NCBI GenBank assembly: GCA_029747585.1
Contig: JAPEVF010000006.1
Span: 124,001-188,000 of the forward strand
Length of the DNA stretch: 64,000 nucleotides
DNA from: Pleurotus djamor
Lineage: Eukaryota; Basidiomycota; Agaricomycetes; Agaricales; Pleurotaceae
Direction of reading: 5' to 3'
A model generated the notes under the pieces. It did not search any database. It saw nothing but the letters and a program-made list of their open reading frames with translations, and had not been told where the DNA came from. A program made the position numbers and the translations under genes. This document shows positions 27,854 through 38,779 of the stretch, piece by piece; the stretch's first letter is position 1; each line of letters starts with the position of its first letter.

Positions 27854-29502
27854 TTATGTGTCCGTTTTCCGCTTAGTCTTGCGCTTAGTAGGTTTTTTGT
27901 CCTTATTCTCGGTGGCTGCAGAGGCGGCGATATTATTTTTAGGAATATCCGGGAGGGCTACGTCTTCGAGTGCGCTGAGAGTTCGGATTTCCACACCCCA
28001 GACCGCAGGGTTCTCTCCTGATGGAGTCTCCAATATAAGGGGGATGTCCTCGACCCTTTTGTCATTGAGGATGCTGTGGAATGCCTGGATCCCGAGTTCG
28101 CCGCTTCAAATGGGGTCAGCCAATGTACGCAGCCGTGGAGTATTACCTACAGTCCAATGTTCGCGTGTCTATCACGCTTTGAGTTCAAAGGCATCTTGGA
28201 GTCGTTGAGGTGCATCCCACAAAGGTACTTCAAACCGACGGTTTCATCGAAGTCACTCACTGTGCAAATTATGAGTGTATGTGAGTGGATCAAACGGTGG
28301 ACTCGCTAGTATTACTGTAAACGTGACAATCAGATCGCAGTTATCGTGTGCAGACTCATAGTGCTTACTCCCAGTCCTGCTTGGTTCGTATATCGTACCC
28401 CTGCGTCATTCAATGATTTCGCTGTCATACAAGCCATGAAACATAAGTTACCGCGGCGAAGAGGTGGCCTGCAGCAAAGGGGAGGTTAGAAGAAACCGAT
28501 ACAACGCGAACGGCACCTACAGGTATCGAGGCAGACGCCAACCCTACTCTGATCTTTGACGAGACCTATGATTTCTGATATATCAGAAAAGGTGGCGCCG
28601 ATAATATTACCTGCGCCTGCCTGTATAGATGAGTTAGACTTCATCATGTAAGCTGACCGAGATGTAAACAACGAGACCATGTTCTCAATGACGATGCGAA
28701 CAGTTTGGGTTTCTTGGTGCGCACGGTTGATCGACTCGGCAATGAGGGCTATTGACTCTTCACGAGTGGCGTTTCCAACTGTAGAGCCAGGACTTGGTAA
28801 AGTTGAAAGGCAGAGTTGCCAGAGGTGTATATGTCGGGCTCACTGAAAATTATACAACTCAAGACCAAGGAGTTCACATCGCCGTAGGTCGTCGAGAAAG
28901 CACTCGTAAGACTTTTCTCTCTTCTCACTTTGGTGTAAGAAAGTTAGACGAGGGGAAATTAAAGGATGAGAGGTCGATACACACTCGTCTGGATTACCCA
29001 AGTTGATGAGGTAGCTTCCATGGGGGAGGATGTATTTGGTCGAATAGTCATAATCTTTCAGACGTTGTTTAAACTGCTCTATTGAAGAGTCCTTAAGAGG
29101 AGGCGAGCTCCATTTCCTCTGCGACTTGAGGAACAAGGCGAATGCGTTAGCACTGAGGAGAGGAGGCGTCGACGTCAGAGGAGGCACAGACTTTAGTTGA
29201 AAGACTTCAGACGTACCCAATTGCGTGAGCATTTGAGATGGCGTTTTCGACACCTCCCGCGGCGGAGACATGTGCTCCAACTTTATGGCGACAGCTGGTT
29301 GAACGCGAGAAGGTAGAAGACGGCAGAGCTTCTACACAGGGTGCATATGAGGAAGAGGACGCGACCTGAACGGCTCGGTGGAGTACCATTGGTTACCTGT
29401 GGTTCTTCGGTCTTGAGNTTTTTTCGACGGATTCTCATCATGACTTAGTTCGTCGAATGTTCGTTTGGCAGACTTGGAAGTGGAACTACGAGTCGAGGGC
29501 AT
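27854..29502 (-). CDS. APN1: AP endonuclease Apn1 (endonuclease IV family)
   Basis: Apn1 cleaves DNA 5' of abasic sites in base-excision repair using a three-zinc site in a TIM barrel. Seen in order: [86 protein letters not shown], a DTCH-type metal ligand segment after RVGVCLD, and [12 protein letters not shown] and [21 protein letters not shown] sequences, then [10 protein letters not shown]. The C-terminal tail is Lys/Arg-rich ([16 protein letters not shown]) and resembles the nuclear-localisation tail of yeast Apn1. The N-terminal exon starting [16 protein letters not shown] is also basic; an N at 29418 disturbs its frame just before the first intron. It lies head to head with the BUGZ-like gene, 195 bp apart. 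Confidence 0.88.
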
Positions 29503-29697
29503 ACCCAAGGAACGCGTTCAGCAGAAGCGCGGACTCGGAGCACTCAAACGACTAAAGGGATCACGAAGAACCCCTGAGCAAATTTACCACGGTCCACGGG
29601 GGCGTCGGCGCTTGTGTTGCTTGGAAATCTTTTCCATCTTCCACACCCCCGCCAACGAATCTACGTCCTGTCACCTACTAGCCGACAATGGCCAAGA

Positions 29698-30939
29698 AGA
29701 AAAATAAGCAGGTTTGCTTCTATGTGTACATATGCCCTTTACAAAATGCTCATGTAGTTTCTAGGTCATCCGACCATGGTGCTGGTACTGTGAACGAGAG
29801 TTTGAAGATGAAAAGGGTACGATAGTTGTGCTGGGCAATCAGTCTGACGACCATGTTGCTGATGCTTTTGTCGACTCCAGTCTTGATGCAGCACCAGAAG
29901 GCCAAACACTTTAAATGTAGCATGTGCCCGCGCCGTCTCAACACTGCCGGAGGGCTGGCGGTTCACATCCAACAGGTCCATAAGCTCGAGCCCGAGAAGT
30001 GAGTGAACATCGTTTCCTCATCCTTATACTCTTTGACATCCGTTCTCTATTGTAGTCTGCCTCGAATAGAGAATGCTTTGCCTGGGCGGGATGGGTACGA
30101 AGTTGAAATCTTCGGAATGGAGGGTATCCCCGCACCCGATGTAGCTGACTACAAGCGTCGCAAAGAAATTGAACTTGGACTTGCCGCTGGCTCCATCTCC
30201 CAACCACCTGTCAAGCGCCAGAAAATTGAGAATCGGCCATTATCCGAGGAGGAGCTCAAAGCTCAGCTTGAGGCACATAAGGCATTGATGGGCAGTTCAA
30301 CCGATGCATCGGCCGCTCCTGCTCCTGATGCCGGTGGTGCTGTCTACAACGCTCCTCCTCAAGCATACGCTGCGCCTCCAGTACCAACACCAATGGCACC
30401 AGGCATGCCACCCCCATTCTTCCCTGGCGGACCCCCTCCCCCCGGCATGCCTCCATTCATGCCTCCGCCTGGGATGCCTGGAATGCCCCCAGGGTATGTC
30501 TCGTTCTTATACCGTTATTTGCTTTCTCTGAACCTGTCATTTCAGGCCCCCAGGATTTCCAATGCCACCAGGTTTCCCCATGCCCCCTCCAGGTATGCTC
30601 CCTCCAGGTGCTCCCCCATTCCCTCCACCACCAGGAATGCTCGGCCCTCCAGGTGTCAGACCTCCATTCCCCCCTCCACCGNCCTTTGTCCCAGCNTCTG
30701 CNCCNCAATCNTCGCCTCCTCCCCCCAGTCACNCCCAGTTCCTCTGGAACGACACCNGTACCCCCANCCGNTCCACCGTCTTCTAGTGGTACGCCCTCTG
30801 TGCCTCCTGCGAACGGACCTACATTACCGAATCCCTCGCTTGCACAAACTAATCCTCCGTTTAAGAAGGAAACAAGCCTNAAATATGCAGATGCTAATTT
30901 TTCGCCCGTTNGTACCAGTGATANTTTGATTGTGTCGNG
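29698..30939 (+). CDS. BUGZ/ZNF207-like C2H2 zinc-finger protein (3' part lost in assembly gap)
   Basis: The start MAKKKNKQ leads through short exons to [16 protein letters not shown] and [19 protein letters not shown], then [10 protein letters not shown]. These are the paired C2H2 fingers diagnostic of BUGZ/ZNF207, followed by the conserved [17 protein letters not shown]. In animals BUGZ binds Bub3 and microtubules and its low-complexity tail phase-separates. Here the tail is likewise Pro/Gly/Met-rich (GMPPG and PPPGM repeats, 30380-30780). The conserved block KYADANFSP is visible at about 30880 just before the run of N. The end of the gene is hidden in the gap or in the poor sequence after it. 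Many N bases in C-rich runs break the frame after 30680. Confidence 0.8.
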
Positions 30940-31615
30940 NNNNNNNNNNNNNNNNNNNNNNNNNNNNNNNNNNNNNNNNNNNNNNNNNNNNNNNNNNNNN
31001 NNNNNNNNNNNNNNNNNNNNNNNNNNNNNNNNNNNNNNNNNNNNNNNNNNNNNNNNNNNNNNNNNNNNNNNNNNNNNNNNNNNNNNNNNNNNNNNNNNNN
31101 NNNNNNNNNNNNNNNNNNNNNNNNNNNNNNNNNNNNNNNNNNNNNNNNNNNNNNNNNNNNNNNNNNNNNNNNNNNNNNNNNNNNNNNNNNNNNNNNNNNN
31201 NNNNNNNNNNNNNNNNNNNNNNNNNNNNNNNNNNNNNNNNNNNNNNNNNNNNNNNNNNNNNNNNNNNNNNNNNNNNNNNNNNNNNNNNNNNNNNNNNNNN
31301 NNNNNNNNNNNNNNNNNNNNNNNNNNNNNNNNNNNNNNNNNNNNNNNNNNNNNNNNNNNNNNNNNNNNNNNNNNNNNNNNNNNNNNNNNNNNNNNNNNNN
31401 NNNNNNNNNNNNNNNNNNNNNNNNNNNNNNNNNNNNNNNNNNNNNNNNNNNNNNNNNNNNNNNNNNNNNNNNNNNNNNNNNNNNNNNNNNNNNNNNNNNN
31501 NNNNNNNNNNNNNNNNNNNNNNNNNNNNNNNNNNNNNNNNNNNNNNNNNNNNNNNNNNNNNNNNNNNNNNNNNNNNNNNNNNNNNNNNNNNNNNNNNNNN
31601 NNNNNNNNNNNNNNN
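30940..31615. other. Assembly gap (676 N)
   Basis: A run of 676 unknown bases flanked on both sides by sequence with many scattered N (30681-31852). The apparent long open frames across it are artefacts of translating N. Confidence 0.98.
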
Positions 31616-32071
31616 ACAGGCGAGTCGCTTTCAGTCATTACCGAGTCCCCGGCCCTCGGGCTTCGATGTATCATACGTACCNTACGTGAGACCTTGATTA
31701 CCTCCCAATGATATGACATGTCNTACGGAGTTTNCGACANTGTTATATNTNNTTGGTCCGTTCAGGAGTAACCTGACAGTGAGAATCCGANANNCNNAAN
31801 NNTGTACTTCCAACCAGAAAAGGATATACTATACTTCTGGCTCGTGAGAANTGCGATGAGGAGAGTTGCCGGCTGTGTCTGCGAGATCTAAGTATACTAT
31901 GTATGAGATATGAACCAAATAATCTATCGCTGGAATACAAGGTACATGGTATATTTGATACAATGCGAAAAAGTCGACGAAGTTGTTACATGGGTATGAC
32001 GGACAGGGGGGATGAGGGGTGGATTGCATAGAACGAAAGGAACGCAATGAAAAGGAGAAAATAATACACGC
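31616..32071. other. Low-quality sequence after the gap
   Basis: These bases lie between the gap and the SKN7 stop codon and should hold the 3' end of the BUGZ-like gene and the SKN7 3' UTR. Many N occur up to 31852. I could not place the end of the upstream gene. Confidence 0.4.
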
Positions 32072-35000
32072 TCATTCAATGACTTCAAATCGACTTCTCT
32101 TNCCTTCTCGCCCGTCGCTGGTNTCGTCTAGGGAACGCTTCTCTCCACCAGAGCCAGAATCTCCCATGCTCATACTCATATTCATGCCCATNGCCCCAGA
32201 GAAACTCTCTCCGTTGACGAGATTCTGGAGGATGGTGTTGTACTGCTCGTCGGTGAGACCCATCCCGGCAAGAGGGTTGATGCGTCCATCATTATCCCCA
32301 AGGCCCGAGAAGCCGATGNTATCACCCACTTGAACCAACGTGCTGTTGCCAGAGCTGCCAGGACCCGACATCACCGCGGCCTGGGAAGTGAGGGCCTGTT
32401 CGAACGCGTTGTCGGACAATGGGGGTATCCCCACGGATCGAGGAACCCGAGCCATTTGTTGAATAACCTTAAGATGCATCAAGTGTTTCTATAACAAANA
32501 AAATAATCATGCATGTGAGCGGATCCATTCACGTAAGTGAGAAGAGAAAAAACCACACACCTCCAACATGTCAAGAAGACCTTCCTTGGTAAACGGTTTC
32601 GGTAAAATATCATTCATTCCTGCCGGCGGTTCGTTAGAGAGAAAAAACACAAATGATAATCGATAGATATCCGCCGTCGCCATCCACACGAGGCGGCGGG
32701 GATATCAAGCGTCGCCAAAGCTCACCTGAAGAATAATATGTCATGATGTCGTTCGGCTTTGAATTACTCGTCATTGAAATTATAGGCGTCATATGGTCGA
32801 ATTTGCGAATCAGCGAGGTGGCTGATACACCGTCTAATTTGGGCATTACAATATCCTGGAAGGAGAACAACGTANACGTAAACGACGGTTCTAGAAAATT
32901 CCGAAGAGAGGAAGGGGGGTGGAGGGGGTAGAGGGGCGAGAACGCACCATTAAAACGAGATCGTATTTTTCTAGATTCATCTTGTTGACGGCAGCCACAC
33001 CGTCCATAGCCACATCGATCGTGCAGCCAAACACTTGCAGAAATTTACTGCTGAGNTTGCGACTGACCGCATCGTCGTCGACCAGCAACACGCGAGGAGG
33101 TACCGCCCACCCTGGAACGAAAGTCGACCGTCGGACGGTAAGCTTAGGCTTCGTCGACGAAGATCCTGGAGAAGAAGTCTGGCTAGCCGAACTAGATGGA
33201 CTGGCGTTCGAATCTGAATAGGAACGTCCATCATTGTTGTTGTTATTATTAAAGGCACCTGCGTTTTCCCCTTCTTGTCCCTGGTTGCTCGATTGTCCCT
33301 GGGGCTGTGGGATGAGGCCAGGAAAGCCTGAGAGCATGGCGAGACTGCTGGCGTCAAACGACCAGTTGCCGTTCGTATCGTCGACGCTGCTCTTGGGCAT
33401 AAGGTGGCCGACCGTGTATACTTGCAGGCCTTGATGCGAGCCGGGGCTGGTCTCGTTACCATCAGGCGTCGAAGACGAACCCCATGCGCNGATAGAAGCA
33501 CCTGGCCGTGAGGCATTGGATGCACTCGACCGTCCACTTTCGGGCGTTCGCATTTCAGGCGGCGGTTGGGAGGGCATGACAACCTCCTCATCCATACTAT
33601 CCTCCGAGGGCGCATTGAACGAACTCGGACCTGGACCCATACCCCCACTGCTGAAGCTCCCGAAACTGCGCGGTTCATTATTCGTAGGTCGGTTGCGCTG
33701 TAATTCCTCGATCTGGGCCAAGGCTTCCTGTCGAGTGAGTGATTTTCCAGAGCTTGCATTACCCTCGCCTGGACCGTCAAATCTCGTCAAGCCGGCATTG
33801 GCCGCCGCGGCCCAGATTCTCGAGGAAGGCCGATCCATGCCTCGCCCCCTGATGGACCCGTTGCCATTGTTATTTGAACCGCTGGAGGTTGTTGCGTTGC
33901 TGCTACTCCCCATCAATCCCCCATCCATGCCAAACGAAAGCCCTGCAACTTCGGCCCTCTTCGAGATCTGACTCATTTGCACGAGGGATGCACGCGCAAC
34001 GTCAGACTCTGGATAGGACCCCATCATTCGCTGGGCTTCCTGGGTGGGCAGGAAGGGGTTTTGATCAGAGACCGTGGAGGTGTTATTACTCGCCCCGATT
34101 CGAGCGGCGTTTTTGGATTTACCTAGCGTGTTAGAAGTNCCCCCCGAATAAAAAAAAGATTGCACACACAGAAGTAATTATGGTGTCCGCGGGGCGCGAG
34201 AGTTTTGAGTGACGATAGTGACGAAGGCGTGTGATCGATGCGTGAAGAATAGCCCAGAAGGATGGTTGTTTGCGGAATATGTGTATGTAAGAGAGAGAGA
34301 GAAAGAGCACGTCAGCAAAATATTACTATGCAAGCGATATGAGCGGGGAGGGTGGAGAGACTATGATCGCGCTTGGACAGAAAAAGAAAGAGAAAACACA
34401 GCAAGCGAGATTGAGACAGGTAAAGTAACTACTACGGTGGTAATACATGGGGGGAGAAAACGTCTAAATGGGAGGGGAAGGTGGATTTCCTCCTCACTCA
34501 CCGTTTTCTATTTGAAGGAAATATTGAATGAGGTTTTGCATCAAGCTGTCTTGCTGAGCCATGTTTCGCTGGAAGCCGACCATCTCCACGAGCACGTCCT
34601 GGTAGTTCCTCTCGAGGTTACGTATACGAGAGGCCATCTCTTCTTGGGATTGAGTAAGCCGCTCTACCTGACCTTGTAGGGATTCGATCTGGTGTTGAGC
34701 GACGGATGACGAGGTGGGATAGGGACCGGGGGAGGTAGAAGAGAGGGGACGACTAGTGGAAGGGTTTGTTTGCTTCCGCTGTGTAGGGACTTTACGCTTT
34801 ATATTTTCGAGGGCGTCGCGACGGTTAGCGTGAAAGTCGGGATGTCGGAACATCCAGCTCTGTAGGGAGAAGGGGCCATAGGTAAGGGCTGTGAGTGTGT
34901 AGGAAGGTAAGAAGATACACACGTGTTCGCCGAATTGATTGTCATCTGTATTTTTCACCTGGGAAGGAGAAACGGTAAGTTGGTGGCTGGGTAGGTGAGA

Positions 35001-35410
35001 GAGAGAAAGAACTTGCCTTGTGAAAATCATACTTGTTCAATTGGCGGACGAAGCTGGCAAAGTTTGAGTGTTTGAACATGCGTGGTAGTATGGATTTGGT
35101 GAATTCGTTCATGTCCTGTGCTCCGATGAGAAATGAACGGTGGGAGGTTGATGTACCCGTGATTACCTTTACGACGAAGCAATCGCCTTGAGGGCCCCAT
35201 GAAACGACGTGCTGGAAGGACTGATCCTCGAGCATCCTTCCAGAGTAGAAAGAAAGTCAGAAACAAGGCCGTGAGAGAGACGTGGAGCAAACGAACGTAC
35301 TTGTACAATTTCTTGACGAAATCGCTGGTAGTTGGCATGCCATCCTCAGCTGAAGGATGGCTCGAGGAATCCGGATCCTTAGAATCCTGGAGCGTGTGTG
35401 GGGGTGGCAT
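32072..35410 (-). CDS. SKN7: SKN7/Prr1-type response regulator transcription factor (HSF domain, coiled coil, receiver)
   Basis: SKN7 is the nuclear response regulator of the fungal two-component relay (histidine kinase, Ypd1, then SKN7), controlling oxidative and wall stress genes. Seen in order: an HSF-type DNA-binding domain over several small exons ([67 protein letters not shown]); a coiled coil ([18 protein letters not shown]); a long Ser/Asn/Pro-rich region; then the receiver. The receiver starts [13 protein letters not shown] and keeps the acidic pocket DDD, the phospho-Asp in [10 protein letters not shown], the Thr/Ser of ISMTSNS and the Lys of PKPF. Receiver introns are 32856-32947, 32620-32725 and 32489-32560. 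A 379-nt intron (34123-34501) follows the coiled coil. Several N occur. The tail ends KRSRFEVIE. Confidence 0.93.
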
Positions 35411-36688
35411 GGTTGAAGACTGGGAGTTGTGGTGGCTAGATTCGCGCTTTACAGGGGGATCGAAGCGCAGGTCGTGTCTGGGGAGCTGAGAAAGCGAATA
35501 AGAGAGAGAACGAGTGAGGCAAGCAAGGAGGTTGTTACATTTTGCCAGGAGTTGTGTATCGACGGGTTGGGCGATGGAAGAGGCGGGAGGCTAGATTGTG
35601 AGGATAAGACTGGGAATCTGGCAATTGAAGGCGATATGTTTGCCAGAGGAGGCAGAATAGTAGACCTTGAGGCAGACTGGGATGGAAGGGGGAGCTGCGA
35701 GGAGTGGAAGAGCTGGGGCCTAGAGTTTTGTGCGGAATTTGGATAGTTTTGTCCAGCCGGGTCCATTTATACGATGTGCAACAGCTAAGTGGGCGGGGCA
35801 AAAGGAAAAGGGCGGGCTCCAAACGAAAGCGCAAGAGCTTAACCACCTCCCTATAATTACTATCCTTTCCATCTTTCCCACGCTGCCGTCCTCGCCATCC
35901 TCGACGCTGCTCACGTCCTCTTTCTCTCTCCCCCGTCGCTGTCTCTCTCGCTGCTCTCTCTGTCTTTCTTTTTCTCTGTGTCTATTATTTCTCTGCTGCT
36001 CGTCGTTGTCGACCCATGCCACGCTCTAGGCCCACAACCGCCTTGCCGAATCCTGCCGAGGCCCTTGCTCAGTTCCAGACCCGTCTAGACCCTTGGCACC
36101 AGACCACACCAGCCTCGCTTCGTCCCAGGGCGTGAGAAGATCCCACGCCTACCGAACAGATTCACAATGTCAGAAGTAAACTCACCGCTTGGATTACATA
36201 CGCCCTCCTGCACTACCCCTCGCCGCCATACTTGGTCAACCACCTTCCCTTCTCCCTCTCCCCCTCCTGTTTCCCACTCTCAATGCGTGCTCCTGCGTGG
36301 ACCTGCTTTCTCTCTGCATCTTGGTACCAGGTCTATAAATAATCCATCAGGGCCGCCGCTGGGTTCAACTTGGCTCCACGCTCGTTACAGCCACCCCTTC
36401 TCCTACTTCCTGCATCTGTCCACAGTGTCCTACCATGAATAGCACTCAATGTCCCTTTCATTGTGATCATCGGCGAGCCCTATATACATAATGTACATTA
36501 TCCAACACTTGCTTACGCTTGGTTACCTCACCCACCCTGATTGCCACCCCCAGTCGTGACCATGAGGCCTGAAAAAAATCCCCCCCAAAGGTCGAGACCC
36601 CGAGACAACACGACGTGTATCACATTTCACATAAACTTTGTCCACACCCACATAAAAATGGCTAAATGAACTCCTTCTCACTCATCCA
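35411..36688. other. SKN7 upstream region / HUA1 3' region
   Basis: About 1.3 kb with no supported gene. The part nearest SKN7 probably carries a long 5' UTR and promoter. On the plus strand 35830-36000 is strongly CT-rich (GA-rich on the SKN7 sense strand). Plus-strand open frames at 35429, 35730 and 36167 read as low-complexity Ser/Pro/Leu with no conserved content. Confidence 0.4.
35765..35771 (-). promoter_or_regulatory. TATA-like box upstream of SKN7
   Basis: TATAAAT on the minus strand, about 355 bp upstream of the SKN7 ATG. If used it implies a leader of over 300 nt. This is a sequence match only. Confidence 0.3.
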
Positions 36689-38513
36689 TCAAAAAATCCT
36701 TCCGATCCCTCGACAAACAAAGCACTCCTCTTCTCCCAACAATCCGCCCAAAACGCTCTTCAACCCCCTCCCAGAACAGTTCCAGCAAAGTCTCCCACCA
36801 AGTCTCGGGTCTCCAGATATCATCGTCACCGTATTCCCATTCCCATACGACTGGTACGGCCCCCCTGATGAATACACCAATGGTGGTGCGCTGCCGTACG
36901 AATTCTGAGGTGCACTGACAAATCCCTCGCTCGTACTCATCCCAGGCCCTTGAGGTTCNGGGTACCCCGTCGCGCTTCTCTGATGAGGTCCTCGGACATA
37001 AGGAAGCGGCCTCTGAAGCGTCGTACTATGGTGACTCGCATTTCTTCTACCACCACGTCCTACGGCTGATGTCGCGGATCTCCGTAACCCCGAGTGCGTG
37101 TCATCGGACGTCGATACGTCTTCACCCCATGAAGCCCAAGTCAATGGCCCTGTAAAGGCCTTGGCGTATTTCCGCCAACACGTCTTGCATGGATGCATAG
37201 GATCAGCATGTTTATATCCGGTATTATTACCTATACGTACACCCCATCAGAAAAAAAAACCATCAGTATACCGTTGTTTTGTATTTTACGAGATGTAGAA
37301 TGTTTGCATACATTTTTCGCACTCGAAACCGTTTGGATACACGAGCACCCTGCCATCTCGCATCAACGGATGTCCAGGCGTAGGATGAAGCGTTGGACGG
37401 CCATCATTAGAGGGCCCCGCATTCTGAGACGCACCACGGCTTGGAGACGTAGTACGAGGCCGTGGTGGGAGGGCAGGAGGGTGGTTGGGTGGTGGTCCTG
37501 GAGGAGCGTACTCTGACCTCACGCCAGGCGGGGGACCGGGTGGTGGGGCATAAACACCCGGGTGGCGGCCCAGGAGGAGGTCCATACGACGTCTGCGCGG
37601 GGGGACTCGACGGTAAATTAGGTGCAGACCTTGACGCCGAGTCTATATTCATATTCGCCATTCCATCCGTCAACGACGCCGAATCCGAGCCCGAAGCATA
37701 AAAATCACGCGCAAAATCAGAGGTGGGCGCACGCGTAGGCGATGGGACATCGAGATGAGGGGATTGAGGTGATGACACAGAGCGTGCGTGTTGTGGGTGA
37801 GAGGGTGGTGGTGGTGGTAAAGGAGTCCCCGTAGAATGGCGTGGCACAGCAGCATTATTAGGGTATGGTTGTGGCGGTCGTTGACCAGGGTAGGCGGACC
37901 AGCCACCGCCTCCTGTTCTAGCGGGTACAACGATCGCAGGAGACACCTGACGATACGTCGTTGGTCTACTCATTTCTCGCGCCGTTACCGTTAACTGGCG
38001 TTCCAATTCATCCGCGAATTGTGTGAGTAAGCCTAAAGGTCCTCTACTCCTCGATCGGTAATTCGACTGGGCACCATTACCACTGGACCAGCTGGAGGTA
38101 GACTGGCCAGTGGGTTGTGGTGTCAGAAACTGTTGTTGTGGGGGGCGTATTTGTTGATGAGGAGCCTGTTGGAACGGTCGACTCGGTCCATACTCTAATG
38201 TACTTTCCCCCTGACGGGCGTCTGCAGATGGGGTATAAGCAGGTGGAAGTTCGGTGTCCAGGCCAAAATCATCGGCAGCAAGAGGTGGTGGGGGTGTAGC
38301 AGACTCTACACGCGTCTGTACCGGTGGTGGATTCGCGTGATTGGAAGCAGGATCGTTGGGTGCTGCGGGATTACCAGCATTATTTGGTCTTTGAGCCTCA
38401 GTTGCGGTTATCGGAGGTGGTTGAGAGTGTGAAGCGGGATCGAGGGACCCAGTGTTTGCAGGTGTCTGAGCATTAGAGCGAAATGGGTTGTTAGAGGATA
38501 GTTGGGTCGACAT
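36689..38513 (-). CDS. HUA1: HUA1-like cytoplasmic protein with DnaJ-type zinc finger
   Basis: Yeast Hua1 is a small cytosolic protein with a zinc finger like that of type I J-proteins and a suggested link to actin patches and endocytosis. This protein begins MSTQLSSNNPFRSNAQTPA and has a very long Pro/Ser-rich region with PPAYTP (a PY-like motif) and polyproline blocks. The C-terminal cysteine region follows: FECEKCNNTGYKHADP, HPCKTCWRKYAK, LCWNCSGRG and EECFVCRGIGRIF at the stop. An intron splits the first CxxC (donor GTATGC after GAAAAAT, acceptor near 37220). The frame shifts by one base at a GGG run near 37560-37562: upstream reads PPPGPPPGCLC and the continuing frame reads GVYAPPPGPPPG. 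This is likely a base-count error. An N at 36959 is also present. Confidence 0.75.
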
Positions 38514-38779
38514 GGATGAGTTACAAGGCGTTGAAAGAGATCGCAGCAGTGGTACACTGCGTCATCGGATACAAACATCATCGCCAAATATCAGCACCGC
38601 CACATTAAAAGACGATCCCCGACAACGCCGAGGACAGTGCTCCCATCACCTCTCCCATCACATACTTACTATAGGAATACGTCAACCTCATGTCCAAGGC
38701 CCAATGAAAGCTGTAACAGCTTCATAGCGTGTGATGCGCACTTTTGATTCTTGTTTCTGTGACTTGCTCCACCTCATTC

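Noticed and set aside
30457..31719. Long open frames across 30457-31719 on both strands
   Set aside because: They are translations of the run of N and of poor sequence around it.
36167..36442. Plus-strand frame in the SKN7 upstream region
   Set aside because: Low-complexity Ser/Pro/Thr content, no conserved features; it lies in a CT-rich leader or promoter region.
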